Program-made: the position numbers and the translations under genes
Part shown: positions 16,849 to 24,629 of the stretch, in pieces
Position numbering within the stretch: position 1 is the first letter of the stretch
Layout: every line of letters begins with the position of its first letter
The notes under the pieces: generated by a model
Told to the model about the DNA's origin: nothing
What the model saw: only the letters and a program-made list of their open reading frames with translations
Database searches by the model: none
Assembly: GCA_038530285.1 (NCBI GenBank)
Contig: JBCBCY010000004.1
Coordinates: 1-64,000, forward strand
Direction: 5' to 3'
Length of the DNA stretch: 64,000 nt
Source: JASJAR01 sp038530285
GTDB taxonomy: Bacteria > Pseudomonadota > Alphaproteobacteria > Rhodobacterales > Rhodobacteraceae

Positions 16849-18152
16849 CCCCCATTGAAATCGGCCTGTTTTCGATCCTCGCGATTGTGGTGTTGATCTA
16901 TCTGGGCGTCTATATCTCGATCGCTTTGGGCATGGTCAGCTTTCTGGCCATTTGGGTGATGCGCGGCAGCCTTGATCTGTCGTTGGCGCTGACCAAGATC
17001 GCGATTGGCGACAGTGCCATGTCTTACACATTCGCCACCATACCGCTGTTCGTCTTCATGGGGCTGATTGTGTCGAAGGCCGGCATGGGCGGCGATATCT
17101 ATTCGGTGATGAACCAGGGCTTCCGGCGGATCACCGGCGGGATCGGCATGGCCACGGTGGGGGCCAATGCGGTCTTTGCGGCGGTGACGGGATCCTCGAT
17201 CGCCTCGGCGTCGGTATTTTCGAAAATGTCCGTGCCAGAAATGCTCAAGCACGACTACAACCCCCGCTTTGCGGTGGGTGTGGTGGCAGGGTCATCGGTT
17301 TTGGGCATGATCATCCCGCCCTCGGCGATGTTGATCATCTATTCCTTTGTCGCCGAACAATCGGTCGGACAGATGTTTCTGGCCGGTGTCGTGCCGGGGT
17401 TGTTGCTGGCGGCGGCTTATGTTGCCGCGATCTGGTTCATGGGCCGGTTCACGCCCGGTTTTGTCGGCGGTCGCAGGATCGAAGACGCCGACCTGATGAG
17501 CTGGGGCGAGATTGCCGCGAAGACCCTGCCGATCACCGCGTTGATCGTCGTTGTCCTGGGCGGGCTTTACACCGGATGGACCACGCCTGTGGAAGCCGGT
17601 GCGGCAGGCTCACTTCTGGGCATCATCATTGCCGCCATCCGGGGCCGGATCAACTGGAAGAGCTTTTGGGACACCCTGCTGGAGACCGGCCATATCACGG
17701 CCGCCCTGCTGTTTTTGATCACGACCGCGTCGATGTATGCCCGCATGCTGGGGATCGCAGGCCTGCCCAATGAACTGCAGACCATTCTGGCGGACAACAA
17801 TTTCTCGTTCTTCTGGATCATGTGCCTGCTGGTCGTGTTGATGCTGTTTCTGGGCACCATCCTTGATACCGCTTCGATCATCCTGATTGTGGTGCCGCTG
17901 TTTTTGCCGCTGATCGACGCGATGGGTCTGAGCCTGGTCTGGTTTGGGATCGTCGCCGTCGTCGCGGCCGAAATCGGGCTGTTGACGCCGCCCTTGGGAT
18001 TGAGTTGTTTTGTCATCAAAGCCACGCTTGATGATGACCGGATCAAGCTGAAGGATGTGTTCCTGGGCGCTTTGCCCTTTGCCTTTGTGATGCTTCTGGT
18101 GCTGATCCTGCTGATCCGCTTTCCCATGCTCAGCCTTGCGATACTGAATTAA
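16845..18152 (+). CDS. TRAP transporter large permease (DctM family)
   Basis: This 435-residue polytopic protein has a dozen or so hydrophobic segments and is the transport subunit of the TRAP system. Family signatures are NAVFAAVTGSSIASASVFSK, a two-fold repeated motif with GSSVLGMIIPPSAMLIIYSF and later FLGTILDTASIILIVVPLFL, and LLTPPLGLSCFVIKA. Transport is driven by a sodium or proton gradient; the sodium-pumping NQR complex encoded downstream would support a sodium-coupled system, though that is inference. It lies thirteen bases before the intradiol dioxygenase gene, which ties uptake directly to ring cleavage. Confidence 0.92.
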   Translation: MTPIEIGLFSILAIVVLIYLGVYISIALGMVSFLAIWVMRGSLDLSLALTKIAIGDSAMSYTFATIPLFVFMGLIVSKAGMGGDIYSVMNQGFRRITGGIGMATVGANAVFAAVTGSSIASASVFSKMSVPEMLKHDYNPRFAVGVVAGSSVLGMIIPPSAMLIIYSFVAEQSVGQMFLAGVVPGLLLAAAYVAAIWFMGRFTPGFVGGRRIEDADLMSWGEIAAKTLPITALIVVVLGGLYTGWTTPVEAGAAGSLLGIIIAAIRGRINWKSFWDTLLETGHITAALLFLITTASMYARMLGIAGLPNELQTILADNNFSFFWIMCLLVVLMLFLGTILDTASIILIVVPLFLPLIDAMGLSLVWFGIVAVVAAEIGLLTPPLGLSCFVIKATLDDDRIKLKDVFLGALPFAFVMLLVLILLIRFPMLSLAILN

Positions 18153-18165
18153 AGGACCCCACCCC

Positions 18166-19038
18166 ATGCGCAACGTCACCAAGGACAACATCACCGACGC
18201 CTTTGAAAGCTACTTTGGCCCCGACACCGATCCGCGCTTCAAAGAGGTGATGACGTCGATGGCCAAGCACCTTCATGCCTTTGCCAAGGACGTGCACCTG
18301 ACCCACGCCGAATGGAACAAGGGGATCGCGTTTCTGGAAGCGATGACCGAGTTCACAACCAAGGACCGGCATGAATTCGTGCTGTTGTCGGACGTGATGG
18401 GGCTGTCGTCGCTGGTGGATATGATCAACACGGTCGAGGGTGGGACAAGTTCCTCCGTGCTGGGCCCGTTTCATGTGGCAGGCTCGCCGGTGATCCCCTT
18501 CGGCTTTGATATGAAGCGGCACTACCCGGGGCCGGTACTTTTGGCGACCGGTGTGGTCCGCTCGATGGATGGGACCCCGATTGAAGGGGCCGAGCTCGAC
18601 ATCTGGCAGACCGCGCCCAATGGGCTTTATTCCAGCCAGGACGACGAACAGGACACCTATTCGTTCCACGGCATTCAATACACCGATGCCGATGGGCGCT
18701 ACGGGTTCACGACCGTGAAACCGGTGATGTACGAGGTGCCCACCGATGGCCCGGTGGGGGATATCTTGCGCACGTCCGGGCGGCACGCCTGGCGGCCGTC
18801 GCATCTGCATTTCATCGCCAAGGCGCCGGGGCACCGGACATTGGTCAGCGAGGTCTTTGCCGACGAAGACCCCTATCTGGACGGCGACGCGGTCTTCGGT
18901 GTGCGGTCCGACCTGATCATGCAGTACCATGAGCAACCCGCAGGCACCTTCCCCGCTGAAGGGTACGAGCTGTCGGGCAAGGTCGATGGCCCCTGGCTGA
19001 AGGTCGACTTCGATCTGACCCTGGTGCCGGAAAGCTAG
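18166..19038 (+). CDS. Intradiol ring-cleavage dioxygenase, hydroxyquinol 1,2-dioxygenase type
   Basis: This Fe(III) enzyme of 290 residues opens dihydroxylated aromatic rings between the two hydroxyls. An N-terminal helical dimerisation domain (to about residue 95) is followed by the beta-sandwich catalytic domain from SVLGPFHVAGSP. All four iron ligands are visible: Tyr in NGLYSSQDDEQ, Tyr in DGRYGFTTVKP, and two His in RPSHLHFIAKAP. The N-terminal domain and the VLGPF opening are those of hydroxyquinol/catechol 1,2-dioxygenases rather than protocatechuate enzymes. The product from hydroxyquinol would be maleylacetate, yet no maleylacetate reductase gene is present in the window. The FAH-family gene at the head of the operon may process the product instead. 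Confidence 0.9.
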   Translation: MRNVTKDNITDAFESYFGPDTDPRFKEVMTSMAKHLHAFAKDVHLTHAEWNKGIAFLEAMTEFTTKDRHEFVLLSDVMGLSSLVDMINTVEGGTSSSVLGPFHVAGSPVIPFGFDMKRHYPGPVLLATGVVRSMDGTPIEGAELDIWQTAPNGLYSSQDDEQDTYSFHGIQYTDADGRYGFTTVKPVMYEVPTDGPVGDILRTSGRHAWRPSHLHFIAKAPGHRTLVSEVFADEDPYLDGDAVFGVRSDLIMQYHEQPAGTFPAEGYELSGKVDGPWLKVDFDLTLVPES

Positions 19039-19044
19039 AGCGCG

Positions 19045-19725
19045 TCAGGCGACGATCTCGGTTCCGATCAGGCCGGCCAGAAACTCGCCCGTCAACGCAT
19101 AGTGCAACAGCAACCGTTCCGACGCGCGTTCAGCGTCGCGGGCCACGCAAGCCTCCAGGACGCTGGCGTGCTCTTCGCCCACGTCGCGCTTTTGGTAGTT
19201 CAGTGCATTGCCGGCCAGAAACCGGTATCTGATATTCAAATCATAAAGTTGCGAGCAGAACTTCAACAAGATAGGCGAGCGCGCATTGGCCAGAAGCGCC
19301 ATGTGAAAGTCCTTGTGCAAGGGTTCGAACATGTCCGCACCCTGCCCTTTGGCGCGCTGCATCCGGTGATGGGCCAGAACGATGCTTTCTTCCCAGGCGT
19401 CGGTCGCATTCTCGATGCTTTCGCGCAGGGCCAGATTCTCAAGCGTTGAGCGCAAGAGCAGGATTTCCTGAAAATTCGCCGTGCTGACTTCGGCGGTGCG
19501 GAAGCCCCGCTGGTCGAGCCGTTCCACCAGATTGTCCGACGTCAAAAGGCTGAGCGCCTCGCGGATCGGGGACGCGCCCGTGTCGAGCCGCTTGCGCAGC
19601 CCATCGATTTTCAGCTTCTCGCCGGGCTTCAACGCCCCGGTGACGATCATATTGCGCAGGGCGACATAGGCGCGGTGGGTTGCGGACCCTTCAGTGGGGT
19701 CAATGTCCTGAGGTATGATGTTCAT
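19045..19725 (-). CDS. GntR-family transcriptional regulator (FCD type), likely regulator of the 9-19 kb catabolic operons
   Basis: This 226-residue regulator has an N-terminal winged helix (THRAYVALRNMIVTGALKPG, then SPIREALSLLTSDNLVERLD) and a C-terminal all-helical FCD ligand domain. Candidate metal or ligand residues of the FCD pocket are in HKDFHMALLANA and in the histidines of GEEHASVLEAC and LLHYALTGEF. It converges on the dioxygenase operon, with six bases between the two stops. The ATG at 19725 has AGGAG eight bases upstream. A 13-base AT-rich palindrome at 19848-19860, upstream of this gene, is identical to the core of the element between YciI and FAH, so it probably regulates itself and both operons in response to a pathway intermediate. 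Confidence 0.9.
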   Translation of the reverse strand: MNIIPQDIDPTEGSATHRAYVALRNMIVTGALKPGEKLKIDGLRKRLDTGASPIREALSLLTSDNLVERLDQRGFRTAEVSTANFQEILLLRSTLENLALRESIENATDAWEESIVLAHHRMQRAKGQGADMFEPLHKDFHMALLANARSPILLKFCSQLYDLNIRYRFLAGNALNYQKRDVGEEHASVLEACVARDAERASERLLLHYALTGEFLAGLIGTEIVA

Positions 19726-19847
19726 ACGCGTCTCCTGCGGCCCTTTGGGCATGTCCCGGCGCAGCCCGGTGGGCTTGCGCGCGGGGCGTTACCGCGACCC
19801 TATGGCCCGCGACACTCCTTTTCCCGATTTAGCCGTCGATGACGGAC

Positions 19848-19860
19848 AAATATCGATTTT
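19848..19860. promoter_or_regulatory. Second copy of the candidate GntR operator
   Basis: AAATATCGATTTT lies about 120 bases upstream of the GntR start codon. It is identical over 13 bases to the core of the element at 13115-13127, in a genome where such AT-rich strings are rare. Autoregulation of the GntR gene is the simplest reading. Confidence 0.6.
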
Positions 19861-19876
19861 TTAGCCTAGCCCAGTG

Positions 19877-19905
19877 GGCGCGCTGAGACAAGGTTTGTGC
19901 GCGCC
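19877..19905. other. GC-rich inverted repeat downstream of putA
   Basis: GGCGCGC and GCGCGCC are separated by a 15-base loop, 20 bases beyond the putA stop. No T-run follows in the putA direction, so a terminator role is only possible, perhaps factor-dependent. Confidence 0.35.
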
Positions 19906-19924
19906 AAGCCGTGGTTTGGTCCCA

Positions 19925-22900
19925 TCACGCGCGGTCGGGCCCTTCGGCGTCTGCCATCAGCGATGCATTGCCGCCTGCGGCGGTGGTATCGATGCAGATC
20001 GTGCGCTCTTTGGCGTAGGGCGCCGGCGATATCGGCTCATTGACCAGCGGCAGGATGGGCCCGTCCCGCGCGGCCAAGGCCCGCCGGATCGCGGCTTCGA
20101 CGCCCGGTGTAAAATCGGGTGTAAAACAGGCCGCGACAAGATCAACATCCAGCGCGGTGAGATCGCCTGGAGTGATACAGCCGTCGAGCGCCACAAGGGG
20201 CAAGCCAGCCGCGACAAGGGGTTTTGCCGCGGCCACCGCGCCGTGGGCAACCATCACGACGCCGTTGCCGAAGGCCAGCGCCTGGACCGCCTGACCAAGT
20301 GCCAGGTCAGCCGTGGGGCCAAGACACAGCACCAGCCCCTGCGCCAACAGCTGCAATTGGTTCAACTCCCCGGTGGGGCCGGGCAGATCGACAGGCCCCG
20401 CATCGACAGCCGCGGCGGCTGACATTGCCGGCCCCGCCCGGCCCCGAAGGGCCCGGCGCAAAGTGGCAATCTTGTCAGATCGCGCGGCCCAATCGCCCTG
20501 GTCGGCACGCGCAAGATCGGCGGCATCGCTCAGCTCGGGCGTTGCAACCGCCGGGGTCACCCTGACCGCTGCGGGCGGGTGCGCTGCCCGCGTGAACCGC
20601 GCGACGTAATGCGGCCCGCCCGCCTTGGGACCGGTGCCCGAGGCCCCGTGCCCGCCAAAGGGCTGGCTTTCGACGATGGCGCCGATCTGGTCGCGGTTCA
20701 CATAGACATTGCCCGCCGCCACCCGGTCGAGGACCCGCTGCACCCGCCGGTCAATCCGCGTGTGCAAACCAAAGGTCAGCCCATAGCCGGTGGCATTCAC
20801 CGCATCGATGGTGGGATAAAGCGCCTCGGCCTCATAGCCTGCCACATGTAGAACGGGGCCGAAAATTTCACGTGTCACAGCCTCGATCCCCGGCACCTCG
20901 ATCAGGGTCGGTGCAATGAACAGCCCGTGCGGCGGCGTGTCTGCGGTTTTGAGCACCGCCTGGCGATGCGCGTCGATGTAGGACTGGATGGCATCGCGCG
21001 CCTCGGCGTCGATCACCGGTCCCACATCGGTCGCGATATCCAAAGGATCGCCCATGTGCAGGGTGTCCATCGCGCCCTGCAACATCTCCATCAGGGCCGG
21101 TTTCACGTCGTTTTGCACCAACAGGACACGCAGGGCCGAACAGCGCTGGCCCGCTGACTGGAAGGCCGCGCGGATGATGTCGCGGGTCGCTTGTTCCGGC
21201 AGGGCGGTGGAATCGACCACCATCGCGTTCAACCCGCCGGTTTCAGCGATCAGCATCGCATGGGGTGCGGTCTGGGCCAGTTGGCGGTCGATGATCTTGG
21301 CCACCTCGGTCGAGCCGGTAAAGGCCACACCCGCAATCGAAGGGTGCGCCGTCAGCGGTGCGCCCACGCCTGCCCCGTCGCCGGGCAAAAGGTGTAGCGC
21401 CCCTGGTGGTACGCCTGCGTCCAAAAGCCAGGTCACCGCGCACTGCGCAATCAGCGGGGTTTGCTCGGCCGGTTTGGCGATCACGGCATTGCCGGCGGCA
21501 AGGGCGGCCGCAACTTGGCCCGTGAAAATCGCCAGCGGGAAGTTCCAGGGCGAAATGCACACGATCACGCCGCGCGGGGCCCGCGCAGGATCGAGGCGTT
21601 CGGCCTCATCAGCGTAGTAGCGCAGGAAATCCACCGCCTCGCGCAACTCGGCCACCCCGTCCAAAAGCGTCTTGCCTGCCTCACGCGCCAGAAGGGTGAA
21701 AATCTCGACCGCGTTCGCCTCATAAAGGTCAGCCGCCCGGCGCAGGATCACGGCCCGCTCGGGCGCGGGTGTGGCGGCCCAATCGGGCTGGGCGGCACGG
21801 GCAACCTCGACCGCCTTTGCCACAAGGGCGGCGTCCGCCTCACGCACCTGACCGACGATGTCGCCGGGGTCATAAGGGCTGGTGTGTGGGCGCGGCGTAC
21901 CGCCTTCGCCCGCCGGCGTGATCGGCCCCGCCTGCCATTGGTGCGGTGCCAGAAAGACCGTTCGGGCCTGGTCATACGCGGCAAGGACCGCGGGATCGGT
22001 GATGTCCCAGCCTTGGGAATTCACCCGCGGATGGTAGAGATCTGCAGGTCGCGGTATCGCCGGGTTGGGCTGAAAGCCCTGCGCGTCAGCCGCCGCGATC
22101 GGGTCAGCGGCAATCGCTTCAGGCGGCACCGTGTCATCGACGATCTGGTTCACGAAAGACGAGTTCGCCCCGTTTTCGAGAATACGGCGCACCAGATAGG
22201 CCAGAAGATCTTCATGCGCGCCAACAGGCGCGTAGATCCGGCAGCGCACATCTTGCGTGCTGCGCACCACATCATAAAGCTGCTCGCCCATCCCGTGGAG
22301 GCGTTGGAATTCATACGCCACACCCGGGCCCGCCATATCCAGAACAGCGGCCACCGAATGGGCATTATGCGTGGCAAACTGCGGATAAATCCGGTCGCCC
22401 ATCCCCAGAAGCTGGCGGCTGGCGGCCAGATAGCTGATGTCGGTATGGGGTTTGCGGGTGAACACCGGGTAATCATCGAGCCCCAGAACCTGGGCGCGCT
22501 TGATCTCGGTGTCCCAATAGGCCCCTTTGACCAGCCGCACCATGATCCGACGGTCAAGCCGCGTGGCAAGGGCGTAAAGCCAATCAATGACAGGTGTGCA
22601 ACGACGCCCGAAGGCCTGGACCACAACGCCGAACCCGTCCCAGCCTTTCAGGGTGTCGGCACTGAGCACCTGCTCGATCACGTCAAGCGAAAGATCAAGC
22701 CTATCAGACTCTTCCGCGTCGATATTAAACCCGATGTTGGCCGCCGCAGCCGCTTCGGCCAGCGACAAGAGCCGCTCACACAGGACCGGCAACATGGTCT
22801 CGCGCTGGCCTTGTTCATAGCGCGGGTGCAGGGCCGACAGTTTCACCGAAATCCCCGGGTTGGCGGCCACATCATCGCCCTCGGCACGCGCCGCAATGGC

Positions 22901-23545
22901 CGCGATCGCCTCGGCATAGGCGCTATGGTAGCGCAGCGCGTCCGCGTCGGTGCGCGCGGCTTCGCCCAGCATGTCGTAGGAATAGGTGTAGCCTGCGTCA
23001 CGGCGTTTGCGACCATTGCGCATCGCCTCGGCGATGTCGCGGCCCAGCACGAATTGCTCGCCCATCTCGGCCATGCCGCGCGCCACCGCTTCGCGGATCA
23101 CCGGCTCGCCCAGACGGCGCACTAGCCCCCGCAGCGTGCCGACGACGCCTTGGGACGTGTCATCAAGGACCCGGCCTGTCAGCAACAAACCCCAGGTCGA
23201 GGCATTGACCAGGATCGACCCTGAATCCCCGATGTGGCTGGCCCAATCATGCGGCGTGATCTTATCGCGGATCAACGCATCGACGGTCTCGGAGTCGGGC
23301 ACCCGCAGCATGGCTTCGGCCAGACACATCAGCGCGACCCCTTCGTCGGTCGACAGATCGTATTCGGCCAGAAAGCTTTCCATCATGCCGATGCGCCCTG
23401 TGGCGCGGACCTGTGCGACCAGATCGGCGCCCGCGGCCGCGATCCGGGCGCGCGCGGCCGCGTCAAGGCCCGCAGCCCCCGCCAGCTTGCGCACAAGGGC
23501 GGTTTCCTCGGTTAAGGTCGCGGTGCGAAGGGTTTCACGCGTCAT
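19925..23545 (-). CDS. putA: Bifunctional proline dehydrogenase / L-glutamate gamma-semialdehyde dehydrogenase
   Basis: PutA oxidises proline to glutamate in two steps with substrate channelling. The 1206-residue protein begins MTRETLRTATLTEETALVR, so it lacks the ribbon-helix-helix DNA-binding domain of E. coli PutA and should not be a repressor. The FAD-dependent PRODH barrel spans about residues 150-460 (FNIDAEESDRLDLS, VRLVKGAYWDTEIKRAQ, FATHNAHSVAAVL, YEFQRLHGMGEQLYD). The aldehyde dehydrogenase spans about 500-1000, with ISPWNFPLAIFTGQ, the glutamate of IAETGGLNAMVVDS and the catalytic cysteine of QSAGQRCSALRVL. A C-terminal extension of about 180 residues (LVLCLGPTADLALG onward) resembles the inactive ALDH-like tail of longer PutAs. 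The ATG at 23545 fits the conserved N-terminus. Confidence 0.95.
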   Translation of the reverse strand: MTRETLRTATLTEETALVRKLAGAAGLDAAARARIAAAGADLVAQVRATGRIGMMESFLAEYDLSTDEGVALMCLAEAMLRVPDSETVDALIRDKITPHDWASHIGDSGSILVNASTWGLLLTGRVLDDTSQGVVGTLRGLVRRLGEPVIREAVARGMAEMGEQFVLGRDIAEAMRNGRKRRDAGYTYSYDMLGEAARTDADALRYHSAYAEAIAAIAARAEGDDVAANPGISVKLSALHPRYEQGQRETMLPVLCERLLSLAEAAAAANIGFNIDAEESDRLDLSLDVIEQVLSADTLKGWDGFGVVVQAFGRRCTPVIDWLYALATRLDRRIMVRLVKGAYWDTEIKRAQVLGLDDYPVFTRKPHTDISYLAASRQLLGMGDRIYPQFATHNAHSVAAVLDMAGPGVAYEFQRLHGMGEQLYDVVRSTQDVRCRIYAPVGAHEDLLAYLVRRILENGANSSFVNQIVDDTVPPEAIAADPIAAADAQGFQPNPAIPRPADLYHPRVNSQGWDITDPAVLAAYDQARTVFLAPHQWQAGPITPAGEGGTPRPHTSPYDPGDIVGQVREADAALVAKAVEVARAAQPDWAATPAPERAVILRRAADLYEANAVEIFTLLAREAGKTLLDGVAELREAVDFLRYYADEAERLDPARAPRGVIVCISPWNFPLAIFTGQVAAALAAGNAVIAKPAEQTPLIAQCAVTWLLDAGVPPGALHLLPGDGAGVGAPLTAHPSIAGVAFTGSTEVAKIIDRQLAQTAPHAMLIAETGGLNAMVVDSTALPEQATRDIIRAAFQSAGQRCSALRVLLVQNDVKPALMEMLQGAMDTLHMGDPLDIATDVGPVIDAEARDAIQSYIDAHRQAVLKTADTPPHGLFIAPTLIEVPGIEAVTREIFGPVLHVAGYEAEALYPTIDAVNATGYGLTFGLHTRIDRRVQRVLDRVAAGNVYVNRDQIGAIVESQPFGGHGASGTGPKAGGPHYVARFTRAAHPPAAVRVTPAVATPELSDAADLARADQGDWAARSDKIATLRRALRGRAGPAMSAAAAVDAGPVDLPGPTGELNQLQLLAQGLVLCLGPTADLALGQAVQALAFGNGVVMVAHGAVAAAKPLVAAGLPLVALDGCITPGDLTALDVDLVAACFTPDFTPGVEAAIRRALAARDGPILPLVNEPISPAPYAKERTICIDTTAAGGNASLMADAEGPDRA

Positions 23546-23708
23546 GGAACGGGGGCCTTTGGGCTGTTGTGCGCCAAGGCGACCATGACGGATGCGCCCG
23601 GGCGCGTCAAAAACGGCTAAAAACATGGTCGGTTCGCGACATCGGGGGCTGCGGGCCGCCCGGGCGATCTGCTATCACCCAAAGCGCGGCACAACGACGG
23701 GGATCAAA

Positions 23709-24629
23709 ATGGCGCTGACAGAAAACGCATCGGGGGTGTTCATCATCTCGGCCACGCCGTTCACCGACGACGGCCAGATCGACTATGCGTCAGCCGATAC
23801 GCTGGTGGACTATTACATCGGCCACGGCGTCACCGGCATGACCATCCTTGGGTTGATGGGCGAGGCGCAAAAGCTGACGGCCGAGGAATCGGACGCCTTC
23901 ATGCGCCACATGATTGACCGCGTGGCGGGGCGTATCCCTGTGATCGTGGGTGTGTCGAACCTCGATATGACGGCATTGGCCGGGCTGGCGCATGCCGCGA
24001 TGGCGGCAGGCGCGGCCGGTGTGATGGTGGCACCCGCGCGCGGGACGCAGGATGTCTACGCCTATTTCGCGGATGTCTTTGCCGCCCTTGGCCCGGATGT
24101 GCCGGTCTGCCTGCAGGATTTCCCGCTAACGACAGGGGTTCAGATGTCGGTGGACACGTTCACCCGTCTGGTGGCCGACTTCGCGCAGCTTGTCATGCTC
24201 AAACACGAAGACTGGCCGGGGCTGAACAAGATCACCGCGATCCGGGGTGCTGGCGGGCGGCGGGTGTCGATCCTGTGTGGCAATGGCGGGATGTTCCTGC
24301 CCGAAGAGGTTGAGCGCGGCGCGGACGGGGCGATGACGGGCTTTGCCTATCCCGAAATGCTGGTGGGCGTGGTCGAACTGACCAAGGCGGGCAAGAACGA
24401 GGCCGCCCATGATCTGTTTGATGCCTACCTGCCGATTGTGCGGCTGGAACAGCAGCAAAGCGGGGCGGGGCTGGCGCTGAGAAAAGAGATCTTGCGGCGC
24501 CGTGGCGCGATTGCCTCAGCCGCGCTGCGCCAGCCGGGGCCAAGCCTTGGCCCGGAAGATCACGGCGAGCTTGACCGACTGATGGGGCGGCTTGAGCGGC
24601 GCCTGGCGGGGCTGGGTGTAACTGAGTGA
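23709..24629 (+). CDS. Dihydrodipicolinate synthase (DapA) superfamily lyase
   Basis: This 306-residue TIM-barrel protein of the DapA/N-acetylneuraminate lyase superfamily forms a Schiff base between lysine and a 2-oxo acid in most members. It opens VFIISATPFTDDGQIDY and carries ILGLMGEAQKLTAEE where the canonical family has a GTTGE-type motif. The Schiff-base lysine is probably that of VMLKHEDWPG. The YNxP motif holding a catalytic tyrosine in true DapA is replaced by QDFPLTTG, so this is not lysine-biosynthetic DapA. Its stop overlaps the hydantoinase start (GTGA), so the two form a bicistronic unit. Divergent from putA. The substrate is unknown. Confidence 0.82.
   Translation: MALTENASGVFIISATPFTDDGQIDYASADTLVDYYIGHGVTGMTILGLMGEAQKLTAEESDAFMRHMIDRVAGRIPVIVGVSNLDMTALAGLAHAAMAAGAAGVMVAPARGTQDVYAYFADVFAALGPDVPVCLQDFPLTTGVQMSVDTFTRLVADFAQLVMLKHEDWPGLNKITAIRGAGGRRVSILCGNGGMFLPEEVERGADGAMTGFAYPEMLVGVVELTKAGKNEAAHDLFDAYLPIVRLEQQQSGAGLALRKEILRRRGAIASAALRQPGPSLGPEDHGELDRLMGRLERRLAGLGVTE

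Noticed and set aside
21461..23125. A 554-residue plus-strand open frame inside putA
   Set aside because: It is fully antisense to the proline-dehydrogenase part of PutA, and its product (Arg/His-rich) shows no domain. High GC at third positions keeps antisense frames open.
19925..23545. PutA as a DNA-binding autorepressor
   Set aside because: The protein begins directly with the helical arm of the PRODH region; no ribbon-helix-helix domain is present.
23709..24629. Calling the DapA-superfamily gene dapA (lysine biosynthesis)
   Set aside because: The YNxP motif with its catalytic tyrosine is replaced by QDFPLTTG, and the gene is coupled to a hydantoinase.
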